From Rickettsiales bacterium (GTDB lineage Bacteria > Pseudomonadota > Alphaproteobacteria > Rickettsiales > UBA1997), in NCBI GenBank assembly GCA_947455845.1, contig CANGQE010000061.1, positions 1 through 7,339 of the forward strand: a stretch of DNA of 7,339 nt. Reading direction: 5' to 3'. Made by a program: the position numbers and the translations under genes. This document shows, one piece after another, positions 1 to 6,295 of the stretch; positions within the stretch are counted from its first letter, which is position 1, and each line of letters starts with the position of its first letter. The notes under the pieces are model-generated. The model ran no database searches. It saw nothing but the letters and a program-made list of their open reading frames with translations, and was not told where the DNA came from.

Positions 1-1841
1 CCCTTCACTGATTCGATCTCAATCTTGCCGTGATGTAGCTTGACCAATCTTAGAACAATTGGCATGCCAATGCCGTACGAATCAATATTTTCCAAATTGG
101 ACTTATCGATACTTTTACCACGTCCAGCCAGAAGTATTTTCACTTCACTTTCCGTCATGCCGATACCCTCATCCAACACTTCGATGTAAACTTTCTTTTC
201 TTGTTTAAGGTATTTAGCGGTAATCATAACAACACTTTTGGGCGGGCTGTATTTGATGGCATTGCTGATTAAATTTACCAGAATTTGCTTCATTCTTCTA
301 ATATCACAGCGCAGTTTCGGCACATCACTCTCCAAATCTGTTTTTACCAAAACATGGTGGCGAGTAGCTAGACTTTTATTTAGCAAAATAATCCGACTTA
401 TTAAAATATTAATGTCGCAAAGTTGCATTTTTTCCAAAGAAAATTCGCCACTTTCAATTTGGTTAGTATCAAGCAAGTCTTCAACGAAATGCATTAATTC
501 TTCTGATTGATCGGCAATAGTTTCTACCATTTGCAACTCTTCACTTTGCAAAATTTCGGGATTATTTTTTCCGTCTAAAATAATTCTGCTTAGGCCCAAA
601 ATACCAAAGATGTAATTTTTAATGTCGTGAGAAGATTTTGCCAAAAATTCTGCCTTCGCTTCATTAGCCTTGGATAATTTGGCGTTGGTCATTTCCAGCC
701 TTTTAAGCAATATCTCCTCTCTTACCGCCACTTCTTTCACAGAATTTAAAGTGTCAAAAAGATTGGCTAGTTCTTTACTACTTGGTCGATCAGTTGTGAA
801 GGAAAAATCTTTTTTAGAAATTCTTAAGGCAAATTGCGACAGCTTGGTTACAGGGTTTACGATTCTTTCAAAAATGACCTTGAATAAAACAGCACAAATA
901 AAAACTACCAAAAGAACGAAGACAGCATGCTTCAGAAAAATATTTAAAAGCTGCTGATAAGATTTATCCTGATCATAAAACACCAAAACTTTTAACGGGG
1001 AATTTTTAATATCTTGCAGATAAACGAAGCCGCTTTTTTTTGAAAAAATATTTTGGGAATTAATAATTTTTCCCTCTCCGAATGATTGCCAAGTATCCTG
1101 AATATTGGTGGTAATTTTTTTGGCAAATGAGCCTTCTTCTTCGCTAAAATTATCTGAGGCAAAAGCAATGTTGCGATCCTGCATTACCACAAAGCTGAAG
1201 CTTTTATCCCCCACTAGTTTTTTTATCTTTGACAGAATTCTCTCAATATCCAAACCGAAAACCAAGGTTCCGAGATAGAGTCCATCTTCAGAAAATACAC
1301 CCATCCCAACCGGAATGATTAACCTCTCCGAAATAGAACCTGTAACAGGCTTACCGAATACTAATTTATTGGGAACTTTGGAGGTAGTTTGCAGATAGTC
1401 GCGCTTGGATAAGTCGATTGGCTTCTTTATAATTCCTACCGCCCCGTCAACTGAGAGATAATTTTGCTTATTCACCCAAGAAAAGGCATTCCATGCAATG
1501 GAAATATCAACCTGATTATTGATGTTATTGACGAAGGAAAATAACACTTTTTCCATTTTTCTTTTATCTTCGGAAGCCTTGGTTTCTTTGATCTGCTGCG
1601 TGGCGTAGTAAAGTTGATATTTTAGGTAATCAACATTGTAGGTGATTGATTTTTCGATTTGTTCTGCAGTAATAAAAATTTTCTCTTCGATTTTTTCCTG
1701 CTCTTGATCGACGGCAAATTTTAAAAATAAGCCACCAAAAATCAGGATCCCGACCATTGAAAGTCTGTAGATCCAGATAAAATCTTTGGTCAGAGATAGA
1801 GAGGCTTTAAATATCTGAGTTTTGCGTGGGTTTTTATTCAT
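1..1841 (-). CDS. Membrane sensor histidine kinase with dCache-like periplasmic sensor (3' end cut by window)
   Basis: The reading frame is open from the ATG at 1841 to the window edge, giving 613 codons; the last few tens of residues are missing. Seen in order: a short basic N-terminus, a membrane segment at about residues 21-45, an extracytoplasmic region at about 46-304, a second membrane segment at about 305-325, a HAMP-like linker with NPVTKL, and a charged helix leading into the kinase core. The extracytoplasmic part has a Cache-like stretch (IIPVGMGVFSEDG followed by YLGTLVFGLDI). The phosphoacceptor is H405 in SHDIKNYI. The ATP-binding domain shows an N box (NLISNAIKYS, N527), a G1 box (DEGIGM, D557) and a G2 box (YGIGM, 589-593). 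By family knowledge it should autophosphorylate on H405 in response to a small periplasmic ligand and pass phosphate to a response regulator, which is not in the window. The ligand cannot be told. No strong Shine-Dalgarno is visible. The kinase call is firm and the dCache call likely. Confidence 0.93.
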   Translation of the reverse strand, partial: MNKNPRKTQIFKASLSLTKDFIWIYRLSMVGILIFGGLFLKFAVDQEQEKIEEKIFITAEQIEKSITYNVDYLKYQLYYATQQIKETKASEDKRKMEKVLFSFVNNINNQVDISIAWNAFSWVNKQNYLSVDGAVGIIKKPIDLSKRDYLQTTSKVPNKLVFGKPVTGSISERLIIPVGMGVFSEDGLYLGTLVFGLDIERILSKIKKLVGDKSFSFVVMQDRNIAFASDNFSEEEGSFAKKITTNIQDTWQSFGEGKIINSQNIFSKKSGFVYLQDIKNSPLKVLVFYDQDKSYQQLLNIFLKHAVFVLLVVFICAVLFKVIFERIVNPVTKLSQFALRISKKDFSFTTDRPSSKELANLFDTLNSVKEVAVREEILLKRLEMTNAKLSKANEAKAEFLAKSSHDIKNYIFGILGLSRIILDGKNNPEILQSEELQMVETIADQSEELMHFVEDLLDTNQIESGEFSLEKMQLCDINILISRIILLNKSLATRHHVLVKTDLESDVPKLRCDIRRMKQILVNLISNAIKYSPPKSVVMITAKYLKQEKKVYIEVLDEGIGMTESEVKILLAGRGKSIDKSNLENIDSYGIGMPIVLRLVKLHHGKIEIESVK

Positions 1842-1875
1842 TTTGCAAATAACTATTTAGGTGCATTTCAATTAA

Positions 1876-3477
1876 TTAAATTCCACTTTCCTTCTTCTGC
1901 TCCGGCACTACTCGACTTACATCAACGCTTCCGATAGATGCAGGAGGTTTTTCAGAAGCTGCAGCAGGTTTAAGATCTGTTGAAGGGCGAAACTCTATTA
2001 AATTGTCAGATCCTGTCTTTACAAAACTTAGATTCGCAGACTCTGACTTACCATTCTCCACAGACTCTACCTGACTCTTGGCACGAAGAAGCTTTGCATT
2101 AACTACTCGCTCCTCAGCCTTGGAAGCTAAGGCCTCTGCCGGATCTACAAATTTTAAACCCACAAGTTCTAAAGGTTCAAAATTTGCCAGAGGCAATTCA
2201 GTACAGGCAAGAATTACAGGCAAGTGACCATGTTTTTCTCGCATCTCCTTAACCACTTTCATAATTTTACTCTTAGCCTCATCCAACTTTCCAGCTTTTA
2301 CCTCATAAATTGCCTCCATAATTTTTTCTTGTTGCTTTGTGGATGGAATATTAAACGGACCATGCTTCGGATGATTTTGGCGTATCTCCTCATAAGTTCC
2401 CATATATCCGTCAGGTGCGCCCACGCCGGTTGTTATGCTCGTGCCTAGCAAAATAAATCCTTCAGCATTTTCATTGGTTTCCAAAGCAGATTGGCGGATA
2501 TCGACAACTTTTTTCAGGCTTTCTTCATCACAGAACTCTCCTATTCTCTTATGCGCCGTATTACAGGGTACTGCTAAAAATTCCGCACCCAAATCCTCAA
2601 AAAGCTTAACCGCATTACGATAATGCGGAACAAATGACGGCCCTTGGTGCATTTCATAACGATATTTACCGGGAGCGCTATTAACGCTGTAATGGATAAA
2701 AGGAATTGAAGTTCTGGCCAGTTTCTCACAAAGATCGCTACTAGCTAGAGGGCCAGCTCCACCTATAATACCACCAAACATAGTATTTCTTAAAAACGGA
2801 TAGCCAGCACTATCATCCTCTCTTTCCTTCATTCTTTTTTCTCTACTTCTAGTATCAGCCGCAATATTAATCCCAACCCTCTCCTCTGCACTTCTAAAAT
2901 CACTTCCATCTTCTAAATAGAGCAAATCCGGTCTTCTTGGGTTTTCAACATTACAAGCATAGTCAAAAGCTTTTTTAGCTAGATCCTTAAAATCCTGCTT
3001 ATGACTAGACAAAAGGGGCAAAGGATGAACTGCAACTTCTAATCGTTTTCGCAATACTGATTCGCTACTATTGCCTGTATCACCAGCGACTACCACCACA
3101 TCACATCCGATATCCAAACATAACTTCGCCTGATCTTCTAAATGCGCAGCTCGATTGGACCTAATTCCAATCGACATAATTTCGGGGAATTCTTGATCGT
3201 CGGTCAGACCTACTGAGTTTCCATATTCAATGATATCTTTATTTAACTTAACCACCTTGGTTGGATCCAAGCCAATAATACCAATAGTTCCATGCCACTT
3301 TCTTTGGGGTTTATTAAAAGTTTTTTGCTTCTCTGGAACAAAAAAGGGAATTATTGGATTCTTCACAATATTAGTAACAGAACCACCAAATGCTGACTTC
3401 GCATAATTAGCCATATCTGGCAAATATTTTTTAATACCCAACATCATCGATTCTATAAGATTCTTACCTTTAGACAT
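1876..3477 (-). CDS. Aspartate/glutamate racemase family protein with degenerate N-terminal duplicate lobe
   Basis: The product is about 533 residues from the ATG at 3477; a GTG two codons upstream (3483) is possible but less likely. The C-terminal half, about residues 230-465, is a full Asp/Glu racemase fold. It has an N-terminal GGIIGGAGPLAS motif, the first catalytic cysteine in PCNTAH (C305), LLGTS at 343-347, the second catalytic cysteine in ACTELPL (C425), and a closing FVDPAEAL. Both cysteines needed for two-base racemisation are present, so it is probably active on an amino acid such as aspartate or glutamate; the substrate is inferred. Typical family members have roughly 230-250 residues, so this one is about twice as long. 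Residues 60-150 look like another first lobe (GTIGIIG at 63-69, AGDTGN at 131-136) in which the catalytic cysteine is lost. A charged linker (about 175-225) and a low-complexity tail (about 465-533) follow no known domain that I recognise. Cytosolic or exported location is unclear: no signal peptide is seen. Confidence 0.85.
   Translation of the reverse strand: MSKGKNLIESMMLGIKKYLPDMANYAKSAFGGSVTNIVKNPIIPFFVPEKQKTFNKPQRKWHGTIGIIGLDPTKVVKLNKDIIEYGNSVGLTDDQEFPEIMSIGIRSNRAAHLEDQAKLCLDIGCDVVVVAGDTGNSSESVLRKRLEVAVHPLPLLSSHKQDFKDLAKKAFDYACNVENPRRPDLLYLEDGSDFRSAEERVGINIAADTRSREKRMKEREDDSAGYPFLRNTMFGGIIGGAGPLASSDLCEKLARTSIPFIHYSVNSAPGKYRYEMHQGPSFVPHYRNAVKLFEDLGAEFLAVPCNTAHKRIGEFCDEESLKKVVDIRQSALETNENAEGFILLGTSITTGVGAPDGYMGTYEEIRQNHPKHGPFNIPSTKQQEKIMEAIYEVKAGKLDEAKSKIMKVVKEMREKHGHLPVILACTELPLANFEPLELVGLKFVDPAEALASKAEERVVNAKLLRAKSQVESVENGKSESANLSFVKTGSDNLIEFRPSTDLKPAAASEKPPASIGSVDVSRVVPEQKKESGI
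2610..2628. repeat. Inverted repeat inside racemase-family gene
   Basis: CCGCATTA (2610-2617), loop CGA, TAATGCGG (2621-2628) form a perfect 8-base stem. It encodes part of HYRNAVKLFE, just upstream of the PCNTAH catalytic motif in protein order. The encoded segment looks like normal racemase sequence, so this is not an insertion and is probably chance. Confidence 0.3.
3151..3174. repeat. Inverted repeat inside racemase-family gene
   Basis: TCGATTGGA (3151-3159) and TCCAATCGA (3166-3174) form a perfect 9-base stem with a 6-base loop. It is fully coding, in the degenerate first lobe (SIGIRSNR). Chance is a reasonable explanation for one such stem in a window of this size; no regulatory role is claimed. 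Confidence 0.3.
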
Positions 3478-3517
3478 GTGCACTTAATTTTAATTGATTA
3501 ACTTAAAAACAATCGCT

Positions 3518-4351
3518 CTATCTCTGATGATCCTTTTTTAAATCCACTACTTTTTGCGACGATGGAGCAACAATAGAAGGTGAAGGTTTTTCTGCACCAA
3601 AAACTTTACGCTCGCCATCTTCTAAAATCTGAGTAAATTTTGACCACAAACAAAAAGTTGAGCCAATAGTTGCCGCAGTTCTAAACCCCGCTCCTCTAAG
3701 AAAAATACTCGGATTCAGCTTAACGTCTTGCGCTACTGAACTTGCCACCTCAGAAAAAGATTTTCCTGACGCTGAATACTCAATAGCTTTCATTCCCACA
3801 TTATGCGGTACCGTTGAAACAGCGCCTGCAATAGCTGCCTTCCAAGCCTTAGTAAATAGGTTATCTTGAGAATTATCATTAATTGCTGCCCAAGCTATGC
3901 CATTACGCAGAAAAAACGGAACGAATGATTTTGATGAAATCATCAATAAGTCTTTTTTAGAAATATCAATTCCCAATGTTTTTAGAGTCTTAAGCGAGCC
4001 ATATACTTCTAACGGAACCCCTATGGTAGTGTCAACTAGCGACGTTGCCAAAGTAATGACAAATTTTGGCTGATTAGTTTCTTCCTCGAAATATTTTCTA
4101 ATTCGCAAACAGGGATAAGACACTAAACCTTGGGACAACAACCTAGCCGATAATCCGCCAGTTAAAGAAGAGAGATTAACTGCAAACTTTTTATCAGGAT
4201 GCAGTGCCGCTGTGGTAAGATTGTGCAAGGCCTGTCGTTGAAAAGAATTAATGCCGATTTGAAATCCCATCGCCAAGTGAGAAAATACGCTCAATATTTT
4301 CTCCTCTTCCCTTGGAGATAAGATCTTAATCTCCTCTTTTATGTCACCCAT
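3518..4351 (-). CDS. Uncharacterised membrane-like protein, possible divergent mitochondrial-carrier-type fold
   Basis: I do not recognise a named family with certainty. The 277-residue product has a charged N-terminus, six weakly hydrophobic segments (about 23-38, 59-84, 97-118, 134-158, 170-190, 215-239) and a Pro/Ser/Lys-rich tail from about 252. No signal peptide is visible. The segments fall into three pairs. Segments 3 and 5 end in VPLEVYGSLK and VPHNVGMK. These resemble the Px[DE]xx[KR] ends of odd helices in mitochondrial carriers (SLC25), though the basic and acidic positions are partly lost. Segments 4 and 6 begin FLRNG and FLRGAGFR, 34-36 residues after those prolines, like the RG..R start of even carrier helices. 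Segment 2 has GGLSAR. Segment 1 has a GxxxG (G29, G33) but lacks the proline. Repeat spacing is about 70-85 residues, shorter than the usual hundred or so. Carriers of this family move nucleotides or metabolites and are rare in bacteria. The gene is real (long, conserved-looking reading frame in an operon-like row); the function is a hypothesis. Confidence 0.8.
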   Translation of the reverse strand: MGDIKEEIKILSPREEEKILSVFSHLAMGFQIGINSFQRQALHNLTTAALHPDKKFAVNLSSLTGGLSARLLSQGLVSYPCLRIRKYFEEETNQPKFVITLATSLVDTTIGVPLEVYGSLKTLKTLGIDISKKDLLMISSKSFVPFFLRNGIAWAAINDNSQDNLFTKAWKAAIAGAVSTVPHNVGMKAIEYSASGKSFSEVASSVAQDVKLNPSIFLRGAGFRTAATIGSTFCLWSKFTQILEDGERKVFGAEKPSPSIVAPSSQKVVDLKKDHQR

Positions 4352-4430
4352 TTTTGTCGGCTAAAAATTAATGAGACAAACCACCTAACAATTCTACACT
4401 ATCAGCTTCTCTAATTAGCTATGGTATACT
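4352..4430 (-). other. 79-base spacer, longest gap between genes
   Basis: This spacer between the acetyltransferase stop and the carrier-like gene is the most likely place for an internal promoter. Read on the minus strand it holds TAGAAT (4396-4391), one base off a -10 box, but no acceptable -35 box at 16-18 bases. No terminator-like stem with a T run and no clear Shine-Dalgarno before the ATG at 4351 were seen. Confidence 0.3.
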
Positions 4431-5018
4431 CTAAAAAGCACTTAAATCTTTCAAATAAACCCCTAGCTGCGCGCCATTATCTTCCATTTCCCCTATTTTT
4501 CTAAACCCAAATTTTTCGTGAAACGCGATTGATACTTCATTATAAAAAGGCTGATAAACAATTCTACAAACTACATAGCCATAACCCCGCTTTCTAGCAT
4601 CTTCAAACATAGAAAATAATAATTTTTTTCCCACGTTTCTGGCTTTTACTCTTTTGGCAATTTGCTTGTGGTAAAAAACTTTTTCACCGTTTTTTGCGAT
4701 ATAATCTTGCAGCTCTTGTGCCTTAAAAACTTTTTCCTGAAGGTCGAGCGGGGTTTTCTTTAAATCACATCCACTCAAATATCCTAATACTTCATCCCCA
4801 CTTTTTACCACATTCAGAAAATGGTTTTCTTTGTCATCAATCATTTCCTTGGCTTCTTCCGGCGTCATTTTACGAATCAAAAATCCGCGCTTAGAAAAAT
4901 CTTCATCAGTAAATTTTTCACGATTAGTTGAAACCAGATTTTCAGAACAAACCTCAATTACCTGATCGATGTCAGAATGTTCGGCAGGTTTTACTTGTAA
5001 AAGTTCTGATTTGCTCAT
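4431..5018 (-). CDS. GNAT family N-acetyltransferase
   Basis: This 195-residue protein is predicted to transfer an acetyl group from acetyl-CoA to an amine; the acceptor cannot be told. The N-terminus (LLQVKPAEHSDIDQVIEVC) is the usual first strand and helix of the GNAT fold. A central strand reads NVVKSGDEVLGYLSG (about 69-83). The acetyl-CoA-binding motif A is at about 116-145, ending AKRVKARNVGKKLL. It is slightly off the [RQ]xxGx[GA] consensus because an Asn (N128) sits where the first Gly is expected. Motif B follows with N160, then IAFHEKFGF (164-172), typical of the family. A helical insert of about 25 residues (90-115) precedes motif A. Length is normal for a single-domain GNAT. It starts 38 bases after the coaBC stop and has no strong Shine-Dalgarno. 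Its place next to coaBC may be chance; both use CoA, but nothing shows a functional link. Confidence 0.85.
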   Translation of the reverse strand: MSKSELLQVKPAEHSDIDQVIEVCSENLVSTNREKFTDEDFSKRGFLIRKMTPEEAKEMIDDKENHFLNVVKSGDEVLGYLSGCDLKKTPLDLQEKVFKAQELQDYIAKNGEKVFYHKQIAKRVKARNVGKKLLFSMFEDARKRGYGYVVCRIVYQPFYNEVSIAFHEKFGFRKIGEMEDNGAQLGVYLKDLSAF

Positions 5019-5056
5019 TTTAATTTTGTAAGTTTTAAGTGATTACTAGGTTGCAG

Positions 5057-6295
5057 TTATTTCAAAAACTCCACTACTCTTTCCGCCAATTTTGCCGCTA
5101 ATTCTGCTTTTGATATTTTGCCCAGATTCTCTATTTTCTGCTCTGATACAAATAATGCCTTGGTCTGAGAACTGCCAAAAATCCCTCCCGCTTCAATGTC
5201 ATTTGCCACTACTAAATCACAATTCTTGTTTTGCAGCTTTTCTTTAGCATTTTTCTCAAGGTTGGAGCTTTCTGCCGCAAAACCGATCACTAACGGTGGA
5301 CGTTGTTTTGAGGTACCGACAAATTGCAAAATATCGGGATTTGGGGTTAGTTCGAGAATTAAATCCTCCGGCACGCTGCGCGCGCCACCTCCTTTTTCAA
5401 AGGAGGCTTTGGCTTCAGTCTTTTTAATTTTTTCTTTTGAAACGTTTTTAACTTTAAAATCAGCGACTGCAGCGCAACCAATAAAAGCGTGGACTTTGGT
5501 AATATTTTTTTTCACCGACGCCAACATTTCTTCCGCCGTTTGCACACGAATAATTTTTTCTTTCGGCAAAAAAATCGCCTCACGAATATTGCCCGCGATC
5601 AAGGTCACATCCGCCCCCATCTCATGCAAAACTTGCGCAATTGCAATTGCCTGCTTGCCCGAAGAATGATTGCCGATGAAGCGCACCGGATCAATGGGCT
5701 CAATAGTTGAACCTCCAGTAATCACAATTTTTTTGCCTTGAAGCTGATTTTGACGCTCAAAAAAATTACCAACTTTCTCAGCAATTTTTTCCGATGCTGC
5801 CATTTTTCCCACACCAAATTCACCACAAGCCAAAATATCAGTTTCAGGCTCAACCACCATTATTCCCGACTCCAAAACCTTCTCCAAATTTTTCTGTGTC
5901 TGCTTATTTTCCCACATCTTCTCATTCATCGCCGGCGCTAAAATAATTTTTTTATTTGCCGCTAGAATCACATTGGAAGCCAAATCATCGGCGTAACCAT
6001 TGGCAATTTTAGCAATAAAATCAGCGGTAGCGGGCGCTACTACAATTAAATCCGCCTGCCGCGAAAGATTAATGTGACCCATCTCCAACTCATCATCCGC
6101 CGAAAATAACTCCGTGTAAGTTTTATTTCCCGAAAGCGACGAAGCCAATAACGGCGTAATAAATTCCCCCGCCGCCTTGGTTAAAACGCAAGTAACATCA
6201 AAAGATTTTTTCCGCAACAAACGCACCAAATCCATGGCCTTGTAGGCTGCAACTGAACCGGTGATAATTAGGAGGATTTTTTTATTCATACTCAT
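5057..6295 (-). CDS. coaBC: Bifunctional phosphopantothenoylcysteine decarboxylase / phosphopantothenate-cysteine ligase
   Basis: CoaBC carries out two cytosolic steps of coenzyme A synthesis. CoaB joins 4'-phosphopantothenate to cysteine using CTP, and CoaC, an FMN flavoprotein, decarboxylates the product to 4'-phosphopantetheine. The 412-residue length is normal. CoaC (about 1-180) shows GSVAAYK (13-19), the active-site His in GHINLSR (H74), PAMN (121-124) and the cysteine loop ACGEFGVGKMA (C157). CoaB (about 187-412) shows TGGSTIEPIDPVR (193-205), NHSSGK (209-214), AAVADF, KIKK (289-292), NPDIL and VANDI. Two oddities: a palindromic DNA element is translated at about 296-312, between KIKK and LELTPNPDIL, adding some 12-14 residues over what I expect there; and the usual FGSDxN near 374 reads FGSSQT. 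The ATG at 6295 abuts the upstream gene's TAA. The ATG at 6289 (MNKKILL) is an equally good start. The sequence style is alphaproteobacterial. Confidence 0.96.
   Translation of the reverse strand: MSMNKKILLIITGSVAAYKAMDLVRLLRKKSFDVTCVLTKAAGEFITPLLASSLSGNKTYTELFSADDELEMGHINLSRQADLIVVAPATADFIAKIANGYADDLASNVILAANKKIILAPAMNEKMWENKQTQKNLEKVLESGIMVVEPETDILACGEFGVGKMAASEKIAEKVGNFFERQNQLQGKKIVITGGSTIEPIDPVRFIGNHSSGKQAIAIAQVLHEMGADVTLIAGNIREAIFLPKEKIIRVQTAEEMLASVKKNITKVHAFIGCAAVADFKVKNVSKEKIKKTEAKASFEKGGGARSVPEDLILELTPNPDILQFVGTSKQRPPLVIGFAAESSNLEKNAKEKLQNKNCDLVVANDIEAGGIFGSSQTKALFVSEQKIENLGKISKAELAAKLAERVVEFLK
5361..5410. repeat. GC-rich double-hairpin palindromic element inside coaBC
   Basis: Two adjacent hairpins and an outer stem are seen directly. 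Hairpin A is CCTCCTTT (5388-5395), loop TTC, AAAGGAGG (5399-5406), a perfect 8-base stem. Hairpin B is GGCACGC (5370-5376), loop TGC, GCGCGCC (5380-5386), with one mismatch that becomes G-U on the minus-strand transcript. An outer stem pairs AAATCCTCC (5361-5369) with GGAGGCTTT (5402-5410), 8 of 9 bases, so hairpin A and the outer stem compete. The element is GC-rich in an AT-rich gene and keeps the reading frame, encoding about residues 296-312 of CoaBC. It behaves like the in-frame palindromic elements known from Rickettsia (RPE), but membership in that or another family is not shown. Confidence 0.75.

Noticed and set aside
238..957. Plus-strand open frames of 90 and 95 codons
   Set aside because: They lie antisense to the continuous histidine kinase frame, whose motifs are intact; their translations show no domain.
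1842..1875. Terminator between the racemase-family gene and the kinase
   Set aside because: The 34-base spacer has only short AT palindromes (AATTAATT) and no GC stem followed by a T run.
2224..2623. Plus-strand open frames opposite the racemase-family gene
   Set aside because: The minus-strand frame here encodes conserved racemase blocks; the plus-strand products look random.
4352..4430. Promoter for the carrier-like gene
   Set aside because: A near -10 box (TAGAAT) exists but no matching -35 box at proper spacing, so a promoter call is not supported.
5196..5941. Plus-strand open frames opposite coaBC, the longest 157 codons
   Set aside because: They are shadows of coaBC, which has all catalytic motifs on the minus strand.
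6270..6281. Second copy of the GGAGGATTT end of the coaBC palindrome
   Set aside because: Only about nine bases match, there is no partner stem, and the bases encode the normal CoaC start (KKILLII).
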